DNA of 64,000 bases. It comes from Kalmanozyma brasiliensis GHG001. Its lineage: Eukaryota > Basidiomycota > Ustilaginomycetes > Ustilaginales. The stretch spans positions 868,802-932,801 of the forward strand of contig NW_015961970.1 of NCBI RefSeq assembly GCF_000497045.1, written 5' to 3'. The position numbers and the translations under genes were made by a program. Positions 57,913 through 64,000 of this stretch are shown piece after piece. A model generated the notes under the pieces. That model was given only the letters and a program-made list of their open reading frames with translations, searched no databases and was not told where the DNA came from. Numbering within the stretch: position 1 is the first letter of the stretch; each line of letters starts with the position of its first letter.

Positions 57913-58263
57913 GTCTGCTGCTGAAACAACAGTTGACAATTCTTTGAGATGGGTGTTTGTGCGAATGGGTGGGTGCGGCTTGCGAGCGAGGCGGTTTGAG
58001 TCCTGCCCGAGAGGCTGTGATCGTCGTCGTGATGAGTGAAGCTTGGTGGAATGTCGTCGTCGGGGCAAGTTAAGGTGGCAGAAGTGTGACCAAGAAAGTT
58101 GAAGGTCTTCCTGAACCCTTTGCAAACCTAAAAACTTCGCAGGCAGGAGCCAAGTTGCCGGTTAATCAGCCGTCCTGCATTGGGCTGTGGAGGGCTCGAG
58201 CGATAGCAGCTCGAGTCAGACGACATCCTTCCCAACCACCACCTCCTACAGCAACAAACGAAA
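57913..58263. promoter_or_regulatory. divergent promoter of the small basic and 51-aa protein genes
   Basis: These 351 bases separate two divergent small genes. No octamer GCTCAGCC and no other recognised feature. Confidence 0.35.
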
Positions 58264-58496
58264 ATGGCCGTCCACACCTCTGAGATCATGGTCAACACCT
58301 GCATGGCCGCCACTTGTATGTGACCGCTCGACTCGTCATCTTTTAAAAAGGAGATAGGATGCTGATCCTGTCCATTTGATACGTGCAACCAGGCGACAAG
58401 TGCGGCAAGACCACCTGGCGCGGGTGCGGCAAGCACATCGACGCCGTCTTCGCCAACGTACCCGTTGAGCAGCGATGCACTTGCCCGCGATCCTAG
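58264..58496 (+). CDS. 51-aa conserved Cys-rich protein, two exons
   Basis: Exon 1 is 58264-58315 and exon 2 is 58393-58496, giving a 51-aa protein too short to stand out as an open frame. Splicing joins a T to GC to make the first cysteine of C-D-K-C-G-K-T-T-W-R-G-C-G-K-H, followed by IDAVFANVPVEQRC-T-C. The CxxCGKxTWxGCGxH ... C(x)C arrangement is a small conserved family that I recall in fungi and plants, likely zinc-binding, of unknown function. The donor GTATGT and acceptor AACCAG are regular, the intron is 77 nt and phase 1. The first ATG has a good context (AAAATGGCC). Two more in-frame ATGs (codons 9 and 14) leave the N-terminus uncertain. Confidence 0.75.
58316..58392 (+). other. intron in the 51-aa protein gene
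   Basis: A 77-nt phase-1 intron, GTATGT...AACCAG, with a GCTGAT branch-like site about 25 nt before the acceptor. Removal fuses two frames into the conserved C-x2-C-G-K motif. Confidence 0.8.
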
Positions 58497-58722
58497 ATCG
58501 CAGCCGTCCTGCTCCTCACAAGACCATCTCCGATATGGGCGGTCGATCAGCAACTTTTCTCTCAGCATCCTCAGTTCGCACCGAATTTGCTTCTGCACAG
58601 CAAACCTTCATGGCCTCTCAACTCATTCGAGTACTCCAGTTCAATGCAGATATGTCAATTATCCAAGCGGAGACATGGTATGATGGGCGAACATGAGCGG
58701 TGTGTGTAAAGTGTGCGACGAT

Positions 58723-61700
58723 CTAGTTGACGGGCTGATCCTGACTCGCGCCGTCATCCTCCTTGATGACGTCCTTTGGCGGTGTCGCAGCGGAGATCGA
58801 CTCCTTGCGCTCCATCTCCTCCATCTCCTTGGCCTTCTCGGTCCACGGACCTTCGCCGAATGCATGGTTGAGTGCGCTCCACACATTATTGACATAGTGC
58901 ACCTCCAGATCGTCCAGCACGACCTTGGGCACGTCCGCCTCGACGTTCGGCTGGTTCTGCGCAGGCAAGATCACCTTTGTGATCCCGGCCCTGTGCGCAG
59001 CGAGCAGCTTCTCCTTCAGCCCACCCACAGGTAGGACCATACCGCGCAGCGATACCTCACCCGTCATCGCCAGCGTCGGCGCAACACTTCTGTTCGTCAA
59101 CAAGGACGTGAGCGATACGGTGAACGCTACACCCGCCGACGGACCTTCCTTGCCAATGGCACCCTCGGGCATGTGCAGATGCACATCCTTGTTCTCGAGC
59201 AGGTTGGCATTGGCGTCTTTGACAATGCCGAGCTCGAATGCGTTGGTCTTCATCCAAGATAGCGCGATGGAGGCAGACTCCTTGATAACATCCCCGAGCT
59301 TACCCGTGAGCTGCAGCCCGCCCTTGCCAGGCATGATGGTCGTTTCGATCGGCATGAGCGAGCCGGAGCCGTTGCCAAGGTACCCGAGGCCGGTGGAGAC
59401 ACCGGCGGGCATGGTCGAGGTGTAGAGACGGTCCTTGTGGTACACGGGCGGGCCGAGGTACTTGCGCAGACTGTCGATCGTAATGACCACCTCGACGTCT
59501 TTGGGCACTTCCATGGGTTGACGCTTCTCGGTCGTCACCTTGGCAGGTGCTTCCGGTGCAGCGTCTTTGCCGGGAACCTTGCCGTCTGACTTTGACTTGG
59601 ACTCTGGCGCTGATGACGACGAGTCCGCGTCGGTGGTCGAGGCGGATGGCTCGGTGAAGGGCGAGGGGACCTCCTCACCGTCCACCTTGGGCGGAGTCAC
59701 AGACTGCGTGGTGCTCTCTGCCGAGCCTGCCGTGGTAGCAGGCGAAGACTCGGTCTTGGCGCTGGCAAGCTCGCCCTCCTTGGGCTCGGGGAATACCGAC
59801 TCGCCGTGCTCCTTGACAATGCCGAACGCAATCTTGCGGTAGACCTTCTCGAGAAGCTTGCGCAGCCCACGAACACCGCTCTCTCGTGCGTGATGCTTGA
59901 TGAGGAAGTCGATGGTCTCGTCTGGCAGCTGGATGTTGGCGTTCTGCAGACCGGACGCCTCCTTGGCCTGAGGTGCGAGGTAGCCTCGTGCAATGTGTCG
60001 CTTTTCGTCGGCAGTGTAGGATGAGACTTCCATGACCTCCATACGGTCGAGCAGGGGCTGCGGGATCGTCTCGAGCGTGTTGGCCGTGCAGACGAAGAGG
60101 ACGCGCGAAAGGTCTACGGGGACGTCCATGTAATGATCCAGGAAGGAACCGTTCTGTTCGGGGTCGAGCATCTCGAGCAGCGCTGAGGAAGGGTCGCCGT
60201 TGTGGCCACGTCCGATCTTGTCGACCTCGTCGATGAGGATGAGCGGGTTCTCGGTGCCGACCTTCTTGAGGGCTTGGATGGCCTTACCTGGCATGGCTCC
60301 GACATAGGTCCTTCGGTGACCTTTAATCTCGGCCACGTCGCTGAGACCTCCGACACTGAAGCGGAAGAATTGACGCTCGACAGCGCGAGCAATCGACTTT
60401 CCGATAGAAGTCTTACCGACACCTGGCGGACCCACGAGGCAGATGATCTTGCCTTCGACAGTGCCCTTGAGCTTGCCAACCGCCAAGAACTCGAGGATGC
60501 GGTCCTTGACGTCCGACAGACCGTAGTGGTCCTCATCGAGCACACCGGTCGCGTTCGAGATCGAGTAGTTCTCGGGCGAGTGGACACCCCACGGAATGCT
60601 CGTCAGCCAGTCGAGGTACCCGCGTGTAACATTGAACTCACTAGCAGCCGGCTCGAGCGTCTGGAGCTTGTTGAGCTCCTCGTCAAACACCTTGCGAACG
60701 GCCTCGGGCATGTTGAGCTGACCCGCCTTCTCTCGGAACTTTTCGACCATCTTGTCTTTGCCATCGCTCTCAATGCCGAGCTCCTTCTTGATACCCTTGA
60801 GCTGCTCCATGAGGTAGTACTCACGCTGTCGCTTCTGGATCTTGGACTCGACATCTTTGCTGATCTTGCTCTGCAGCTGAGCGTTCATGAGCTCCTTCTT
60901 GAGCACGACGAGTGCCTTCTGGAGACGCTCGCGAATGTCGAGAGCCTCGAGCACCGCCTGCAGCTCACCCACCTCGCCGGTGGAAACGGCAGCCGCAAAG
61001 TCGGCGAGCTTCTCGGGCTCCTCGAAGACGTTGCCTGCACCCTGGGAGATGGAGAAGTTGGCGATCTGGTCGCGGAAGAGCGGGTTGAGCTGTGCGATGT
61101 CCTTGAAGACGCTGATGAGCTCGGACATGACAGCACGGATGTACTGGTCGTTGCGCTTGTCGTAAGGGGCGGCGGCAAGGTTGGTGACGTTGACGAGCGA
61201 GACGGCGTAGTCTTGGAGGAACGAGGTTTGGAATGGTGCAGAGTGGGAGGGCATGTCTTGACCGTCGACGGAGGCACCTTCACCTTCAGATGCGGACTGA
61301 CCTTCGGCGGCTGCTGGAGGAGCGGGCGGGGCGTTCTGCTGCATGTGGGCTGCGGAGGCGTCGTTGACTTCGGGCAAGATGCCTTCGTCTCGGGCTTCTT
61401 GCTGAATGTCGTGCACCTTGGCCATTGAAGCCGCCTTGACCGCTTCATTGGCGGCTTCATCGCTGATCGGGTTGGCGGGACCAGCGCCCTCTGTGCCCGG
61501 AGGAGGCGAGGGGATGGTCTCACCTGTTGGGGTGATCAGTTCGTCGATGCGAATGCGGCGATGCGGGTAGAGCACAGCGGTGATGCCTTCCTCATCATCG
61601 GACTTCTCCTCGCCGTCCTTGCCCTTCTTGCCGCTGCCTGTCTGGCCGCCGCCCTGAACGGGGAAGACGCTGGTGACTTGCGCGAAGACGCCGACTTTGT

Positions 61701-62427
61701 GCACCTTGCTGAGATCAGTGATGACGTCGGCGTCCTCTTCTTCGTCCTTGAGCAAGAAAGCACCGATGTAGGGCTGACCGCGCTTGAGTGACTCTTTAAT
61801 CGCAGCGCAGACCGCTTGGTTCTTGATGACTACGGCCTTGTAGAATCCAGGGAAGAGAGGACGTCGGGTGATAGGAAGAGCGAGAACTTGAGGGTATACG
61901 GATGGAACCGTAGAGCGAGCTACCGAGTTGCCCGATCCTGATCCAGAGCCAGAGCCAGAGCCGCTAGCACCTGATCCTGAGCCTGAGCTGGCACCGGAAG
62001 CTGCAGCGCCGCCCGTCGCAGATCGAGCGCCTGAGGAAGAGGATCCGGAAGACTCGGACTTGGACTTGGACTCGTCTGGCTCCTTGCGGGGCTCTCGTTC
62101 GTTATCTACCTCGTGCTCATCACCCTCTTCTTCCTCGCCCTCTTTGAGGAGCCTGTCTATCTGCCTGGTTCTTGGGTGAGATCGTGTGGAAGAGGTGAAC
62201 AAAGATCGAGCGTTGGTCGAGGCGATGGATGTGGCAGCAGCATCGAGCTCATGTGGCAGCGGTATCCTCGTCGACGCGAAGCGAGAGGTGGTGCCTTTGC
62301 GTGCTGGCGCCGCAGCGAGGGTCGAGGAGAGGGATGTGAGGCGCCGTGAGCTGGCATTGGCAGCGGTGGAGATGGATGTGCGCCAGCGAGCGGCGCTGCC
62401 GGCCGCGTACCTCTGCGAAGGGATCAT
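58723..62427 (-). CDS. PIM1: mitochondrial Lon protease
   Basis: This intronless 1234-aa ATP-dependent serine protease of the mitochondrial matrix degrades misfolded proteins and binds mtDNA. An Arg/Ser/Ala-rich presequence occupies about residues 1-60. A Glu/Lys/Ser-rich segment and a Gly-Ser repeat (about 130-170) precede the Lon N-terminal domain, which begins near 180 ([19 protein letters not shown]). The AAA+ Walker [10 protein letters not shown] is near residue 665, with Walker [12 protein letters not shown] after it. An acidic, Pro/Ser-rich insert at about 890-960 lies between AAA+ and protease parts, as in other fungal Lons. The proteolytic dyad is S1097 (in GPSAG) and K1140 (in GGLKEKLL). 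The ATG at 62427 ([10 protein letters not shown]) starts the presequence; the frame extends to 62646 without homology. Confidence 0.96.
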   Translation of the reverse strand: MIPSQRYAAGSAARWRTSISTAANASSRRLTSLSSTLAAAPARKGTTSRFASTRIPLPHELDAAATSIASTNARSLFTSSTRSHPRTRQIDRLLKEGEEEEGDEHEVDNEREPRKEPDESKSKSESSGSSSSGARSATGGAAASGASSGSGSGASGSGSGSGSGSGNSVARSTVPSVYPQVLALPITRRPLFPGFYKAVVIKNQAVCAAIKESLKRGQPYIGAFLLKDEEEDADVITDLSKVHKVGVFAQVTSVFPVQGGGQTGSGKKGKDGEEKSDDEEGITAVLYPHRRIRIDELITPTGETIPSPPPGTEGAGPANPISDEAANEAVKAASMAKVHDIQQEARDEGILPEVNDASAAHMQQNAPPAPPAAAEGQSASEGEGASVDGQDMPSHSAPFQTSFLQDYAVSLVNVTNLAAAPYDKRNDQYIRAVMSELISVFKDIAQLNPLFRDQIANFSISQGAGNVFEEPEKLADFAAAVSTGEVGELQAVLEALDIRERLQKALVVLKKELMNAQLQSKISKDVESKIQKRQREYYLMEQLKGIKKELGIESDGKDKMVEKFREKAGQLNMPEAVRKVFDEELNKLQTLEPAASEFNVTRGYLDWLTSIPWGVHSPENYSISNATGVLDEDHYGLSDVKDRILEFLAVGKLKGTVEGKIICLVGPPGVGKTSIGKSIARAVERQFFRFSVGGLSDVAEIKGHRRTYVGAMPGKAIQALKKVGTENPLILIDEVDKIGRGHNGDPSSALLEMLDPEQNGSFLDHYMDVPVDLSRVLFVCTANTLETIPQPLLDRMEVMEVSSYTADEKRHIARGYLAPQAKEASGLQNANIQLPDETIDFLIKHHARESGVRGLRKLLEKVYRKIAFGIVKEHGESVFPEPKEGELASAKTESSPATTAGSAESTTQSVTPPKVDGEEVPSPFTEPSASTTDADSSSSAPESKSKSDGKVPGKDAAPEAPAKVTTEKRQPMEVPKDVEVVITIDSLRKYLGPPVYHKDRLYTSTMPAGVSTGLGYLGNGSGSLMPIETTIMPGKGGLQLTGKLGDVIKESASIALSWMKTNAFELGIVKDANANLLENKDVHLHMPEGAIGKEGPSAGVAFTVSLTSLLTNRSVAPTLAMTGEVSLRGMVLPVGGLKEKLLAAHRAGITKVILPAQNQPNVEADVPKVVLDDLEVHYVNNVWSALNHAFGEGPWTEKAKEMEEMERKESISAATPPKDVIKEDDGASQDQPVN

Positions 62428-62659
62428 CGCTGGATTCAGCACAATAGGAAGATCCGCTGAAGCGTTTAAGCTTGTAGCAAAACCGAAGTGCTGACCGTGG
62501 GAAATGAGTGGCTGTGATGAGTGTATGTAACAGAAGGTTTGCGAATGGAGTCGAGGATGAACAGGATGGGATCTTCGGAAGGGGTCCGAGAGCCGTGATT
62601 CGTGATTGGCGCAGGACTCACTTCGGTACAACCGGTGAGGATTCATTACGCAGCGCTTT

Positions 62660-62667
62660 GCTCAGCC
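62660..62667 (+). promoter_or_regulatory. candidate promoter octamer GCTCAGCC
   Basis: Exact octamer 233 bases upstream of the Lon start. Function inferred from recurrence. Confidence 0.35.
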
Positions 62668-63065
62668 GTGCGCGGTCTCGGCGAAATGCGTGGCGTCCTT
62701 CCTTTGAAATCTGGTTTTGGCTGAGTCGAACGACCTGAGCCAGAGCTCACCACCCTTCCTCCCTTTGTGTCACTGAGAAACAGCTCTCCCCTCAGACCTT
62801 CGGTGATGAGTTGCTGCACGGAATGCTCTCCTGTCAATTCTGGGAAGCTTCCAGGAACATGACGGGACCATGTCGAACTGCTCAGAGTTCGATGAAAGGC
62901 AGGCATGCTGCTCCAGACCTGGAACCCTTGAGCAGCGAGCGGTGTGACGCTTTCAGATGTGGAGTAACAAGCCTCAAAAAGGGCCACCGATCACCAATTT
63001 TCGTAACTTGTTAAAGCAGCGCCAGGAACCCCCGCGTCCGCGTCGCTTCGGCCTAAGCGCAGAAA

Positions 63066-63073
63066 GGCTGAGC
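63066..63073 (-). promoter_or_regulatory. candidate promoter octamer GCTCAGCC
   Basis: Exact octamer as GGCTGAGC, preceded by GAAA, 408 bases upstream of the XRN1 start. Function inferred. Confidence 0.35.
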
Positions 63074-63480
63074 TTCTTGGAGTGGCGGGCTGCTCCTTGC
63101 GCTGAGCCGGGGACCCTAGCGTGGTCGGATGAAGCGAAGCGACACTCCCATCGTCGCTGTTCTGCCTTTCCTCTTCCTCTCCTCATCGGCTCCTTTGCCT
63201 CCGTCCAGCAGCTCTTGTGTCGCTTTCTGTTTCGATACGTTCGATCCATTCTTTCACACGATCTGCTTCATTCCTTTCGGCTCGTCATCAGTCTTTCAAC
63301 TTGTTTCCAACAACCACATTTGCTTCTCTCAGACCAGCTCGGACACCTTCATTTCAGGCCCTGTCACTCTTTCTGAAGTCACATTCTCCTGTTTCTTCAA
63401 GGCATTCCAGGCTCCTGCTATCTACAGCAGCTCTCACTCACTCTATCGGCCCCCCAGCTCGCTGAGCAACCACCGCAACC

Positions 63481-64000
63481 ATGGGTATCCCCAAGTTCTT
63501 CCGCTTCATGTCGGAGCGCTACCCGCTCATCAGTCAACTCATCGAGGAGAACAAGATCCCCGAGTTCGACAACCTCTATCTCGATATGAACGGTATCATC
63601 CACAACTGTTCCCATCCCAACGACAATGATGCCTCGTTCCGTATCACAGAGACCCAAATATTTTTAGCCGTCTTTGCGTACATAGAGCATCTCTTCCACA
63701 AGATCAAGCCCAAGAAGGTCTTCTTCCTCGCCGTCGATGGTGTCGCCCCTCGAGCCAAGATGAACCAACAGCGTTCCCGTCGTTTCCGTACCGCAAAAGA
63801 GGCCAAGGAGATCAAGGAAAAGGCCGAGCGTCGCGGCGAGGTCCTGCCCGAGGAGGAGGCTTTCGACTCCAACTGCATCACGCCAGGCACTCCCTTCATG
63901 GCCAAGCTCTCTCAACAGCTCGAGTACTTCATCGCCAAGAAGATCACCGAAGACTCGGACTGGCGCAATGTGCAGGTCATCCTCTCGGGCCACGACGTCC
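63481..64000 (+). CDS. XRN1: 5'-3' exoribonuclease XRN1, 5' part
   Basis: The window ends 173 codons into this gene. The visible protein begins MGIPKFFRFMSERYPLISQ and contains the metal-binding D35 in LYLDMNGIIH, then KVFFLAVDGVAPRAKMNQQRSRRFR. The later FDSNCITPGTPFM and VILSGHDV match the first conserved region of XRN1. The wording (HNCSHPND, FDSNCITPGTPFM) fits the cytoplasmic XRN1/Kem1 and not nuclear Rat1. XRN1 degrades decapped mRNA in P-bodies and products of nonsense-mediated decay. No intron is seen in the visible part. The rest of the gene lies beyond base 64000. Confidence 0.93.
   Translation, partial: MGIPKFFRFMSERYPLISQLIEENKIPEFDNLYLDMNGIIHNCSHPNDNDASFRITETQIFLAVFAYIEHLFHKIKPKKVFFLAVDGVAPRAKMNQQRSRRFRTAKEAKEIKEKAERRGEVLPEEEAFDSNCITPGTPFMAKLSQQLEYFIAKKITEDSDWRNVQVILSGHDV

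Larger units (their letters stand above)
62428..63480. promoter_or_regulatory. divergent promoter of Lon and XRN1
   Basis: These 1053 bases hold the promoters of two divergent genes. The octamer is at 62660-62667 (GCTCAGCC) and 63066-63073 (GGCTGAGC). An ATG at 63129 opens a 166-codon frame that overlaps the XRN1 start in another frame and could be an upstream ORF. The last 300 bases are pyrimidine-rich on the + strand. Confidence 0.45.

Noticed and set aside
1..64000. CRISPR arrays, insertion sequences, rRNA or tandem repeat arrays
   Set aside because: None seen on either strand; only short low-complexity repeats inside coding regions.

Overview
The window looks like a chromosomal segment of a smut fungus (Ustilaginales, Basidiomycota: Ustilago/Sporisorium-type). 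Genes are dense and mostly intronless, the coding sequence is GC-rich, and the few introns I can place are 77-275 nt with GT..AG ends. The proteins are fungal housekeeping types, including a fungal sphingolipid C9-methyltransferase, Pfa3, Rrn7, Mlp/TPR and a Bxi1-type protein. An RNA-dependent RNA polymerase argues against Ustilago maydis, which is known to have lost its RNAi genes. I found no rRNA, tRNA, CRISPR array, insertion sequence or viral element.

Layout. 1-13.8 kb: 3' part of COQ5, cullin-1, a Red1/ZFC3H1-like nuclear zinc-finger protein with a hidden last exon, RAD50 and the palmitoyltransferase PFA3. 13.8-23 kb: RRN7 (RNA polymerase I factor), a GPI-anchored DUF7707-type surface protein, the SUMO E1 subunit AOS1 and mitochondrial GABA transaminase. 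23.9-35 kb: a two-exon non-RD protein kinase, the RdRP and a two-exon peroxisomal SCP2 protein. 35-52 kb: an orphan single-pass membrane protein, GRASP, the nuclear basket protein Mlp/TPR, an SRAP (HMCES-like) DNA-crosslink sensor, a basic Ser/Pro-rich protein ending in KEN, and a two-exon hydroxyacid dehydrogenase. 53-64 kb: the sphingolipid methyltransferase, a Bax-inhibitor-1 family protein, mitoribosomal bS16m, a small basic protein, a 51-residue Cys-rich protein split by an intron, mitochondrial Lon, and the 5' end of XRN1.

There is no operon-like or gene-cluster logic. Neighbours serve different pathways and are often convergent with very short spacers (68-105 nt) or divergent from short shared promoters. 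Themes that recur, without physical clustering, are RNA metabolism (zinc-finger protein, RdRP, XRN1), genome maintenance (RAD50, SRAP), SUMO/Nedd8-type modification (AOS1, cullin) and mitochondrial function (COQ5, GABA-T, bS16m, Lon).

The most interesting signals are the RdRP in a smut, a recurring promoter octamer GCTCAGCC/GGCTGAGC found by eye ten times in intergenic DNA, the 51-aa spliced microprotein, and the zinc-finger exon that completes the Red1-like gene.
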